From contig JAFTKI010000104.1 of assembly GCA_017453335.1 (NCBI GenBank), forward strand, positions 1-20,806: a stretch of DNA of 20,806 nt, read 5' to 3'. The position numbers were made by a program, and so were the translations under genes. This DNA comes from Clostridia bacterium (lineage in GTDB: Bacteria; Bacillota_A; Clostridia; Oscillospirales; CAG-272). Shown here in pieces: positions 13,687-20,576 of this stretch. Below the pieces are notes generated by a model, which ran no database searches, was not told the origin of the DNA, and saw only the letters and a program-made list of their open reading frames with translations. The first letter of the stretch is position 1, and each line of letters starts with the position of its first letter.

Positions 13687-14698
13687 ATCTTACTTTGTAT
13701 TTGACGAATTCCGAGAAGTTGCCGCCCGTACTTTGCAGCATACGTCCCAGTCCCACACACACGCAGTCACGGGGACGCGGCTTGGAGGGTATGATCACGC
13801 GAAGCCCTGTTTTTTTGTGAATAGCCTCGTCCAGTCCGGGTAAGAGTGCGCCGCCGCCCAGCATCACGATACCGAAATCAAAGATGTCAGCGGAAAGCTC
13901 GGGGGGAGTTTCCTCCAGCGTCATTTTCACCATGGTCAAGATCTCGGAGATCGGCTCACGGATCGCCTCGCGGATCTCGGCAGTGGTGACGGTAATGGTG
14001 GAAGCGAGTCCCGTGCGCAGGTTTCTGCCCACCACTTCAAGGCTGCCTCGGTCGATACCGCTGACCGCCGAACCGAGCTTGATCTTCAGCATTTCTGCCG
14101 TGATCTCGCCGATCAGCACACCGCGTGTTGCTTTGAGATAGTTGATAATCGATTGGTCAAGCTCGTCACCTGCAGTACGCAAGGAATTGGAGCGCACCAC
14201 GCCACCCAAGCTGATCACAGCCGCCTCGGAGACGCCGCCGCCAAGGTCTACCAGCATGGCCCCGCGCGCCTGCGAGACCTGCATTCCCGCACCCACTGCC
14301 GCGGCAATCGGCTCGTCGATCAGTCCCACGTTTTTGGCACCTGCCTCAAAGATGGCATCCTCCACCGCTCTGCGCTCAACCTCGGTCACTCCGTACGGAA
14401 TACTGACCAGTGCCGAAGGACGGTTGAACACCGAGGTCATATCCAAGCGTTCGAAAAAGTCGTGCAGCATCAGTGAGGTCACCTCAAGGTCGGTGATAAC
14501 ACCGTTTTTGAGCGGACGAAGTGCCAGAATATTACCCGGTGTTTTACCGATCATGCGCTTCGCCATCTTTCCCGAGGCGATCACCTCACGCGTATGGCGA
14601 TCGATGCTGACCACAGAGGGCGCACGAAAAACGATCTTTTTATCGCGAAAAATACTGGTTGTGGAGGTACCCAAATCGATACCGATCTGCCTTGACAT
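13685..14698 (-). CDS. mreB: MreB/Mbl-type rod-shape determining actin homologue
   Basis: MreB forms membrane-bound filaments that direct the elongation machinery for lateral cell-wall synthesis. The 337-residue length equals that of B. subtilis MreB. Seen: phosphate-1 GIDLGTSTTS (6-15), TPGNILALRPLKNGVITD (family signature), DEPIAAAVGAGM, phosphate-2 VDLGGGVSEAAVISLGG (about 150-166), AGDELDQSI, and the adenosine motif MLGGGALLPGLDE (about 285-297). Two nucleotide-site motifs deviate from the usual DLGTANT and DIGGGTTE, which marks it as a divergent paralogue or lineage form. The ATG follows AAAGGAGG. It lies downstream of Maf, as is typical in Firmicutes, but mreC and mreD do not follow. 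Confidence 0.93.
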   Translation of the reverse strand: MSRQIGIDLGTSTTSIFRDKKIVFRAPSVVSIDRHTREVIASGKMAKRMIGKTPGNILALRPLKNGVITDLEVTSLMLHDFFERLDMTSVFNRPSALVSIPYGVTEVERRAVEDAIFEAGAKNVGLIDEPIAAAVGAGMQVSQARGAMLVDLGGGVSEAAVISLGGVVRSNSLRTAGDELDQSIINYLKATRGVLIGEITAEMLKIKLGSAVSGIDRGSLEVVGRNLRTGLASTITVTTAEIREAIREPISEILTMVKMTLEETPPELSADIFDFGIVMLGGGALLPGLDEAIHKKTGLRVIIPSKPRPRDCVCVGLGRMLQSTGGNFSEFVKYKVR

Positions 14699-14734
14699 GT
14701 GCGTCCTCCTTTCAAAATCTTATGATTCAAAATC

Positions 14735-14743
14735 ATTATAACA
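14735..14743 (-). promoter_or_regulatory. extended -10 promoter candidate for mreB
   Basis: On the minus strand TGTTATAAT is a perfect extended -10 element (TGn plus TATAAT), about 37 bases before the mreB ATG. The -35 region is weak (TAGGCA at 18-base spacing). It would allow mreB to be transcribed apart from the two fusion genes upstream. The 102-base gap between them is AT-rich and has no convincing terminator. Confidence 0.6.
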
Positions 14744-14800
14744 CAAAAATCGCGCTTTGCCTATAGTAAATTTAAAAATTTTTATATAATTATAGCATTT

Positions 14801-15892
14801 TCAAAAAAGATTTTCACCGAAAAGCTCTCCGAAAAGGCAATTCAGGCGATGAACGGGAAGTCCCACCACGTTAAAATAGCATCCGTGAATACCTCGGATC
14901 CAAGCCGATGCCAAGCCTTGAATGGCATAGGCTCCTGCCTTATCGTAGGGCTTTGTTGTACGGATATAGCGCAGGATCGTTTCCTCGTCCATGTCGTCAA
15001 ACTCAACCTCGGTCACCTCATGCGCCGTACCGCTCTTGCCGTAGCCGATGAGTGCCAGACCGCTGATGACCTCGTGCCGCCTGCCCGAAAGTCGCGCAAG
15101 CATCGCCTTGGCATCGTCCTCGTCCCTCGGCTTCCCGAGAATCAGACCGTCTGCGGCAACCACCGTATCGGAAGCCAGAATGACGGTGTTTGCAAGATGA
15201 TATCCCTGTTGCATAAGCGCATCGCGTACCGCTTCCGCCTTGCGCAGAGAAAGCTCCTCTACCAGTCGGCGCGGATCGCGCTCGGTGCTGCTCTCGTCGG
15301 TGTCGGCGGTAACCACCTCAAATTTCACGCCCAGATTCTCCAGGATCTCACGGCGGCGCGGCGACTGAGATGCCAAAATGAGCGTTCTGCGCTCGGTCAG
15401 CGCCGTTACCAATTCACCAACGCTTTCCTCAATGCTCTTGCCCGTACAGCGCACATGGATCTCTCCGTAGCGCTCGTACAGGGGCAGCCGCTCGGCATAC
15501 ACCGCCTCAAGATCGTTCTTTCCGTGAAAAATGATGCCGCGCGTGCTGATATTCGACACACGCTCACGCAATTCTTCAAATTCCACCTGCAAATAAACAC
15601 TGCGTCCGCACTCCAACAGGTGCTTCATGCCGCGCTCGGAATACACGGCACTGCCGCCCGTTGCGATCACGTAGTTTTCCACCGACAGCGTGGACAGCAC
15701 CTCCTCCTCGATCTCCAGGAAGCGCTCGGCTCCCTCCTCGTCGATGAGCTGCTGTAAAAGCTTACCCGTTCGCTGTTGGATCAGAATATCGGTATCCAGA
15801 AAATCCTTTCCCAAAGCCTTTGCCAAAAGCACACCGAGCGTACTTTTGCCCGCACCCGACATTCCGATCAGAATCACGTTGCTTTTTTCCAT
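14801..15892 (-). CDS. fusion: shikimate-kinase-like P-loop kinase + Maf nucleotide pyrophosphatase
   Basis: One uninterrupted 363-residue frame joins two enzymes. Residues 1-165 resemble shikimate kinase: P-loop GMSGAGKST (10-18), DTD (33-35), IATGGSAV (76-83), lid arginine in ISTRG (R118), RLPLY (R135). The shikimate-binding arginine of the FRxxE motif is leucine here (RFLEIE, L59), and GGG is GGS, so the substrate may not be shikimate. Residues 170-363 are Maf, which hydrolyses non-canonical or pyrimidine NTPs: ASQSPRR (174-180), DTDES, SDTVVA with D242, LGKP, YDKAGAYAIQG. Maf alone normally sits before mreB, as this does. The ATG follows GGAGG; it begins 13 bases after the MBL/GDPD gene, so the two are co-transcribed. 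Confidence 0.9.
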   Translation of the reverse strand: MEKSNVILIGMSGAGKSTLGVLLAKALGKDFLDTDILIQQRTGKLLQQLIDEEGAERFLEIEEEVLSTLSVENYVIATGGSAVYSERGMKHLLECGRSVYLQVEFEELRERVSNISTRGIIFHGKNDLEAVYAERLPLYERYGEIHVRCTGKSIEESVGELVTALTERRTLILASQSPRRREILENLGVKFEVVTADTDESSTERDPRRLVEELSLRKAEAVRDALMQQGYHLANTVILASDTVVAADGLILGKPRDEDDAKAMLARLSGRRHEVISGLALIGYGKSGTAHEVTEVEFDDMDEETILRYIRTTKPYDKAGAYAIQGLASAWIRGIHGCYFNVVGLPVHRLNCLFGELFGENLF

Positions 15893-15905
15893 CTTGTCCT
15901 CCGAT

Positions 15906-17342
15906 TTATTGGCGTTCTTCGATATACGCCCTCAATTTGTCGGGGAAATTCACGGTCATGCCGTCAACCCCCGCGTCGTATGCCTTTTGCATCAATTCCT
16001 CGCTCTTGACACCCCACGCGCGCACGCGAAATCCCAGTTTGTGCCACGCGTCAATGCGCTCTCCCATCTCGCCGTACTCCGCCTTGGGGCACAGCTCGTC
16101 AATACCGTTCTCCCGCAGCTCCTCCAACAGCCCGTCGGTCACCTCTTTTGCCAGATATCCCAGCTTGAATTCGGGTGCCGCCGCATGGAACTCCTTCAGA
16201 TAATCAAGTTTGAAGGAGGTCACAACCGTCTTGGACTGCATCTCATACTTGCGCAACAGCTCTGCCACACCCTCGGCAACACCCGCCGCCTTCAGTTCAA
16301 TGGCAAAGGTGAGGTCGCGGAACGAAAAATGCTTCAAAAACTCCTCCAAGGAAACGATCTTGTCCTCGAGCCCGTTCTTTTTGACACGGAATGCCTGCAA
16401 TTCTTCCCACGTGTAGTCGGAAATCGAGCCGCTTTCGCCCGTCATGCGCTCCAAGGTATCGTCATGGAACAGCACCAAAACGCCGTCCTTCGTAGCCCGC
16501 ACGTCGGTCTCAATGCCACAGGCACCCATGTAAAGCCCCGCATAGAAGGAGAGCAGCGTGTTTTCGGGGCAGTATTCCGATGCGCCTCTGTGTGCGTAAT
16601 TGACGAAAGTCTCGCGGCTTTCGGTGGCAATGACCTCCTTGAGCTTTCGTGCGCAACGGTTCAAAAACTTCTCCCAAGCCTCGCTGTCGATGAAAAGATT
16701 TTCACCCGTTTCGCGCAGCGTTTGTGCCTTTTCCATCGTTTTGTTGTTCCACGAGTGGTTGCCGACAAACACATCCACATGTTCTCCCTTTAGTCGCTCA
16801 ACCGAACGGAAATAGTCACCGCGCTGGAAATAAAAGAGTCCGCGCGCATCCAGATAGGCTTTTTTGAGCTGGTTGAAGCCCGCACCGCCAAACATTCCCG
16901 CGCGCAGTCGCTTGCCCTCATGGATAATATCCCAGAAAAAGGAGTAGGTTCCGTTGGTATGTCCCGGTGTGTGCAGGCATAAAATTTCGGTGTTGCCAAG
17001 TATGATTTTCTGACCGTCTGTGTAATATTCATCGGGCTCAAAGCCCTTGATGTAGCGCAGATCCTCGCGCGCAAGATAGGTCTTGGCACCGCAGAGCGGC
17101 AACAGGTGCTGCGTAGCATCGGTGTGGTCGTAGTGACCGTGTGAGTGCAAAATCAGCTTGACGTCGGCAACGTCAAAGCCGAGCGTTTTCATATTTTCCA
17201 CAATGATCGGCGCGTTTTCCTCGTATCCCGTATCGATCAGGATCAGTCCCGCGCCCGTATCGATCAGGTGCGACGATGCGGCATAGGTCCCCACAAAATA
17301 TAAATTCTCCAGCATCCGAAACGGTGCGATGTAGTTTTCCAT
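15906..17342 (-). CDS. fusion: metallo-beta-lactamase-fold hydrolase + glycerophosphodiester phosphodiesterase
   Basis: A 478-residue protein with two hydrolase domains in one frame. Residues 1-230 are an MBL-fold domain: HSHGHYDH (zinc motif H68-x-H70-x-D72-H73), HTPGH (H128), D37 region LILIDTG, and GNHSWNN (H196). Residues 245-478 are a GDPD barrel: AHRGASEYCPENT (H251, R252), GIETDVR (E278, D280), LFHDDTLERM (H293), AIELKAAG, VNFPDK near the end. GDPD cleaves glycerophosphodiesters to glycerol-3-phosphate and an alcohol; the MBL part could act on a related ester, but this is inference. No signal peptide, so cytoplasmic. The ATG at 17340-17342 lies eight bases after GGAGG; a TTG at 17357 overlaps that site and is rejected. 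First gene of the operon, under a perfect promoter. Confidence 0.92.
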   Translation of the reverse strand: MENYIAPFRMLENLYFVGTYAASSHLIDTGAGLILIDTGYEENAPIIVENMKTLGFDVADVKLILHSHGHYDHTDATQHLLPLCGAKTYLAREDLRYIKGFEPDEYYTDGQKIILGNTEILCLHTPGHTNGTYSFFWDIIHEGKRLRAGMFGGAGFNQLKKAYLDARGLFYFQRGDYFRSVERLKGEHVDVFVGNHSWNNKTMEKAQTLRETGENLFIDSEAWEKFLNRCARKLKEVIATESRETFVNYAHRGASEYCPENTLLSFYAGLYMGACGIETDVRATKDGVLVLFHDDTLERMTGESGSISDYTWEELQAFRVKKNGLEDKIVSLEEFLKHFSFRDLTFAIELKAAGVAEGVAELLRKYEMQSKTVVTSFKLDYLKEFHAAAPEFKLGYLAKEVTDGLLEELRENGIDELCPKAEYGEMGERIDAWHKLGFRVRAWGVKSEELMQKAYDAGVDGMTVNFPDKLRAYIEERQ

Positions 17343-17389
17343 TGCATTATCCTCCAAGCGGCATTTGTTTTCTTTTATTTTATACTCCT

Positions 17390-17418
17390 ATTATACACCT
17401 ATTTCGAACACCTGTCAA
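17390..17418 (-). promoter_or_regulatory. perfect consensus sigma-A promoter of the MBL/GDPD - kinase/Maf - mreB operon
   Basis: On the minus strand TTGACA (17413-17418) and TATAAT (17390-17395) are 17 bases apart. Transcription should start near 17383, giving a leader of about 40 bases with GGAGG at 17351-17355. Confidence 0.9.
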
Positions 17419-17442
17419 TCTTTTTTGTGAGGACGCGATTTT

Positions 17443-17560
17443 GTGGGAAAACTTTTGAAAAAGTTTTCCCACACCCTTTCAAAACTTTTACCGCTTTGAA
17501 CCGCCGAGCTTGCATGAGCCGCTAAACACGACTCACGCAAACTCGGCGGTTTTGTTTTAT
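17443..17560 (+). repeat. R4a: two-hairpin repeat ending in a terminator, inverted relative to R0
   Basis: A perfect 14 bp stem with a two-base loop occupies 17443-17472 (arms GTGGGAAAACTTTT). It is followed by CACCCTTTCAAAACTTTTA and by an inverted repeat AACCGCCGAG (17499-17508) / CTCGGCGGTT (17542-17551), with inner pairing of TGCATGAG and CTCACGCA, then TTTTGTTTT. On the plus strand this second hairpin is a good intrinsic terminator, yet no plus-strand gene precedes it. R0 at the left edge of the window has the same parts in the same relative order. Confidence 0.8.
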
Positions 17561-17574
17561 AGGGGATGCGGTTT

Positions 17575-17850
17575 TTGGGAAACTTGTTGGAAAAAGTTTC
17601 CCAAGCCCTTCAAATACTCTCAAGCAAGGGCTTTTATATAGGTTTTGATGCTGTACTCTGTTCGTTCGTGAAACGGCGTTTTTTCTTTTGTACGCGTACA
17701 GCAGAATAGCTGCCGCAAGAAACGGGGCCCCGAGCGTAACTGCAAGCAGTTACACGGTGATATTGCTTCGCAGTGATATATTCGCTGGCGCGAACGTGAA
17801 AAAATAAAACGCAAAGATCGGCGCACCAATTTGCAGTTGCGCACAAACTT
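17575..17850. repeat. R4: composite intergenic repeat, partner of R3
   Basis: It begins with the near-palindrome TTGGGAAACTTGTTGG (17575-17604 as a whole), then AAGCCCTTCAAATACTCTC, a stem TGCTGTAC (17649-17656) / GTACAGCA (17696-17703), and the core AATAGCTGCCGCAAGAAAC at 17705. After the core come the palindrome GTAACTGCAAGCAGTTAC (17736-17753), GTGATATTGCTTCGCA, GTGATATATTCGC and GGCGCGAACGTGAAAAA, and it ends GCGCACAAACTTGT. The stem before the core differs from R3 in sequence but is paired in both copies. No credible protein is encoded. Confidence 0.8.
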
Positions 17851-18052
17851 GTTAGCCTTCCCCAGCGGGGAAGGTGGCGGCGTAAGCCGACGGATGAGGA
17901 GAGCCTTGATGTGGTTTGTTAAATATCTATATTTGATATTTCCTACGGTTTGTAGCTTACCCAATCATGTTTGTACAAACAAACTGCACAGCCGTCCCTC
18001 CTCATCCGTCACTCGCAAGCTCGTGACACCTTCTCCGCTGGAGAAGGCTAAC
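17851..18052. repeat. REP3: inverted-pair repeat with GTTAGCCTTC terminal inverted repeats
   Basis: The element starts GTTAGCCTTCCCCAGCGGGG and ends CCGCTGGAGAAGGCTAAC, giving clean terminal inverted repeats. Each arm has the family's small hairpin (CCTTC...GAAGG) followed or preceded by GACGGATGAGGAG / CTCCTCATCCGTC. The centre is AT-rich and non-coding. It is the most compact (202 bp) and best-preserved of the three REP pairs. The rest of the 17343-18297 gap is R4a, R4, this and the triple-hairpin element. Confidence 0.85.
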
Positions 18053-18099
18053 GGTAGCCGCATTATAAAGAAAAAATCCTACAACAGGAAAAGTTGTTA

Positions 18100-18276
18100 C
18101 CCAACAAAAAACTCTCATCCAACCCATTCAATCGCGGGAGCGTTTGAACAAAGAAGAGGAAGTGAGTCACGTTTAGTGACTCACTTCCTCTTCTTTGCTG
18201 TTTCAAAAGCTTTTGGGAGAAGGGGGTGGTTTGGAGGGGGAGGAACCCTTTTCGAGAAAAGGGTTCCTCCCCCTCC
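18100..18276 (+). repeat. triple-hairpin element, copy A
   Basis: Order of parts on the plus strand: CCCAACAAAAAACTCTCATC; hairpin 1 at 18127-18148 (9 bp with one mismatch, loop GGGA); hairpin 2 at 18150-18196 (perfect 21 bp stem, AAGAAGAGGAAGTGAGTCAC arm, loop GTTTA); linker TTTCAAAAGCTTTTGGGAG and GGGGGTGGTTT; hairpin 3 at 18233-18276 (perfect 20 bp stem GGAGGGGGAGGAACCCTTTT, loop CGAG). It ends 21 bases from the aminotransferase stop codon, with hairpin 3 nearest that gene. Copy B at 20577-20756 is nearly identical in reverse complement. It may work as a transcript end, a structured RNA or a DNA-level mobile hairpin; reading frames through it look spurious. Confidence 0.9.
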
Positions 18277-18297
18277 ATAATCTTATCCTTATCCTTA

Positions 18298-19461
18298 CTA
18301 CTTCCCCAAAAACTTTGCAATCCGACGCAAAGCTTCGGTGATGTGTTCGGTGGAATAGCAATAGGAGGCGCGGATAAAGCCTTCGCCGCCCTGACCGAAA
18401 GCGGTTCCGGGGACAACGGCAACGCGCTCGGCGCATAGCAGTTTTTCACAGAATTCGTCCGAGGTCATACCCGTGGATTGGATTGACGGAAAGGCGTAGA
18501 ACGCACCCAAGGGCTCACGGCAGGTCAGTCCCAGCTTGTTAAAGCCCGAGACGATCAACCGCCGACGTATATTATACTCTTCCAGCATCATGGCAACCGC
18601 TTCGTCGCCATTGCGAAGAGCCTCCACAGCCGCGTACTGTGCAGTGGTGGGTGCCGACATGATGGCAAATTGGTGGATCTTGACGATCTGAGCCATGATC
18701 TCTTTCGGCCCCAGCGCGTAGCCAAGCCGCCAGCCCGTCATGGAGAAGGTCTTGGAAAATCCGTTGACCACCACGGAGCGCTCTTTCATGCCGTCAATGG
18801 CGGCGATCGAAACGTGAGGCTTGCCGTTGAAGGTCAGTTCGGCGTAGATCTCATCGGACAGCACTACAATATCGGTGCCGCGCAGGATCTTCGCCAATGC
18901 TTCCAGATCGTCACGCTCCATGATCGCGCCCGTGGGGTTGCAGGGGTAGGGCAGGACCAACGCTTTGGTGCGCGGAGTGATCGCGGCAAGCAGCTGTGCG
19001 GGAGTCACTTTAAAATCATTCTCGGCAAGGGTTTCAATGATCACGGGCGTACCGCCTGCCACGCGTACGATCGGCTCGTAGCAAACGTAGCTGGGCTGGG
19101 GAATGATGATCTCGTCGCCCGGATCGGTGATGGCGCGGATGGCGGCATCAATGGCTTCGGAGCCGCCCACGGTCACGATTACGTCGGTTGCGGGATCGTA
19201 GGAAAGCCCGTATTTGCGCTCGGTGTAGCGGCAGATCTCGCGGCGCAGGGAATCCAGACCGCGGTTGGCAGTGTAGCGCGTTTTGCCGCTTTCCAGCGAG
19301 AGGATTCCTGCCTTGCGGATCTCCCAGGGAGTGGGGAAGTCGGGTTCGCCAACGCCCAGCGAGATCACATCCTCCATCGATTCGGCAATGTCGAAATACT
19401 TACGAATGCCCGAGGGCTTGATCTCGGTAACGGTTTTGGAAAGAATCTTCGAGTAATCCAT
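18298..19461 (-). CDS. class I/II PLP-dependent aminotransferase (aspartate/aromatic type)
   Basis: A 387-residue fold-type I aminotransferase that exchanges amino groups between an amino acid and 2-oxoglutarate. Motifs: GVGEPDFPTP near the N-terminus, YTANRGLDSLR, PYPCNPTG, SDEIYAELTF, the PLP lysine in GFSKTFSMTGWRLGY, and the C-terminal RASYCYS arginine that binds the substrate carboxylate. It resembles Clostridial AspC/PatA-like enzymes; the exact amino acid is not decidable. The ATG overlaps the lrp stop codon (TGATG), so the two are translationally coupled. A GTG three bases earlier is nine bases from GGGAG, better spaced than the ATG, and is equally possible. Last gene of its operon; triple-hairpin copy A follows. 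Confidence 0.92.
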   Translation of the reverse strand: MDYSKILSKTVTEIKPSGIRKYFDIAESMEDVISLGVGEPDFPTPWEIRKAGILSLESGKTRYTANRGLDSLRREICRYTERKYGLSYDPATDVIVTVGGSEAIDAAIRAITDPGDEIIIPQPSYVCYEPIVRVAGGTPVIIETLAENDFKVTPAQLLAAITPRTKALVLPYPCNPTGAIMERDDLEALAKILRGTDIVVLSDEIYAELTFNGKPHVSIAAIDGMKERSVVVNGFSKTFSMTGWRLGYALGPKEIMAQIVKIHQFAIMSAPTTAQYAAVEALRNGDEAVAMMLEEYNIRRRLIVSGFNKLGLTCREPLGAFYAFPSIQSTGMTSDEFCEKLLCAERVAVVPGTAFGQGGEGFIRASYCYSTEHITEALRRIAKFLGK

Positions 19462-19943
19462 CACAGCGAATAGCTCCCGCGTTCATCTTTGCCCGAGCCA
19501 AGCAGCTCAACGTCCAGCTCCTTGTAGCGGCGCAGAACGAAATGCGTTGCGGTGGAGGTTACCGATTCGATGGTGGAAAGCTCCTTTGCCACGAATTTTG
19601 CAACCTCTTGGAAGGTCTTGCCCTTTACCACCACGTTCAGGTCATAAACACCCGACATCAGGTAGACCGACTCTACCTCGGGATAGCGCATCACCTTGGA
19701 GGCAACGTCTTCAAAGCCGAGTCCTGCCTTGGGGGTGACCTTCAGCTCAATGATTGCCGATACGTAAGCCGAATCCAAGCGATCCCAGTCAACAACAGCC
19801 TTGTAGCCGCGGATCAAGCCTTCGCGCTCCATTTCGGCGATTTCGCGCTTGACCTCTTCCTCGGTCATACCCAGCATCACGGCAAGGCTTTCGGGATCGG
19901 TGCGCGAGTCTTTGGTCAACAGCTTCAACAATTTGATATTCAT
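19461..19943 (-). CDS. Lrp/AsnC family transcriptional regulator
   Basis: A 160-residue protein with an N-terminal winged helix-turn-helix (about 1-50; DPESLAVMLGMTEEEVKREIAEME is split over the two helices) and a C-terminal RAM/AsnC ligand domain (about 60-140; YVSAIIELKVTP, VYLMSGVYDLNVVVKG, TATHFVLRRYK). Members bind amino acids as effectors and form octamers. The gene lies directly before, and overlaps, the aminotransferase gene, a pairing common in Clostridia, so it probably senses an amino acid handled by that enzyme. The ATG is preceded by AAAGGAG. It begins 31 bases after the cyclophilin gene. The recognition helix lacks obvious anomalies. Its target sites are not identifiable from this window. 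Confidence 0.93.
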   Translation of the reverse strand: MNIKLLKLLTKDSRTDPESLAVMLGMTEEEVKREIAEMEREGLIRGYKAVVDWDRLDSAYVSAIIELKVTPKAGLGFEDVASKVMRYPEVESVYLMSGVYDLNVVVKGKTFQEVAKFVAKELSTIESVTSTATHFVLRRYKELDVELLGSGKDERGSYSL

Positions 19944-19974
19944 AAAGAAACTCCTTTCGGGGAGGAAATTTGCA

Positions 19975-20478
19975 TCATTGTTCGATGATTTCGATCTTTT
20001 CGATCACAACGGGCGTCTTGGGAACATCGTCGTACCAGCCCATGCGACCCGTCTTTACGTCGGCGATTTGATCAAGCACGTCAAAGCCGTCGGTCAGCTT
20101 GCCAAAGCCTGCGTACTGCGCATCAAGGTGCGGTGCGTCCTTGTGCATGATGAAGAACTGGCTGGATGCCGAGTTGGGATCCTGCGTGCGTGCCATCGAA
20201 AGAACGCCGCGGGTGTGGCGCAGATCGTTGTCCATAAAGCCGTTGGCAAGGAACTCGCCGCGGATCGGCTCTGCCTCGATCTGGGTAAAGCTTTCGTCAA
20301 AGCCGCCGCCCTGGATCATAAAGCCCTTGATCACGCGGTGGAAGATCATGCCGCTGAAAAAGCCCTTTTCAATCAGGGAGAGGAAATTTGCAACGGTTTT
20401 GGGAGCCTTTGCGGGATAAAGCTCGGCGGTCATAGTGCCATAGTCACGGATCGTGATCTGAATTTTCGGATTGTTCAT
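19975..20478 (-). CDS. cyclophilin-type peptidyl-prolyl cis-trans isomerase
   Basis: A 167-residue cyclophilin that catalyses proline isomerisation in protein folding. Signature stretches: ELYPAKAPKTVANFLSL, IFHRVIKGFMIQGG with the catalytic arginine in FHRV, GVLSMAR, DPNSASSQFFI, and LDAQYAGFGKLTDGFDVLD. No signal peptide is present, so it is cytoplasmic (PpiB-like). The start is an ATG ten bases after AAAGGAA. It is the first gene of the operon with lrp and the aminotransferase; there is no obvious functional link with them, and in this operon it may simply supply the promoter. Confidence 0.94.
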   Translation of the reverse strand: MNNPKIQITIRDYGTMTAELYPAKAPKTVANFLSLIEKGFFSGMIFHRVIKGFMIQGGGFDESFTQIEAEPIRGEFLANGFMDNDLRHTRGVLSMARTQDPNSASSQFFIMHKDAPHLDAQYAGFGKLTDGFDVLDQIADVKTGRMGWYDDVPKTPVVIEKIEIIEQ

Positions 20479-20518
20479 TTGTTTCGGTTCCTTTCTTGAA
20501 ACAGTTTTTTACCTTCTT

Positions 20519-20547
20519 ATTTTATCATTTTTTCGTGTATTTGTCAA
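20519..20547 (-). promoter_or_regulatory. sigma-A promoter of the cyclophilin - lrp - aminotransferase operon
   Basis: On the minus strand TTGACA (20542-20547) and TAAAAT (20519-20524) are 17 bases apart. The leader is about 35 bases. Hairpin 3 of triple-hairpin copy B ends (at 20577) 30 bases upstream of the -35 box, so it lies outside the expected transcript. Confidence 0.85.
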
Positions 20548-20576
20548 TAGGATTGTTGGGGAGGGGAGATTGAATC

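Noticed and set aside
17343..18297. A hidden gene in the 955-base gap between the operons
   Set aside because: All of it is accounted for by a promoter and four repeat elements; frames within it are translations of those repeats.
18063..18449. Minus-strand frame of 128 codons across triple-hairpin copy A
   Set aside because: It runs through the hairpins and into the aminotransferase gene in another frame; its sequence is just the translated repeat.
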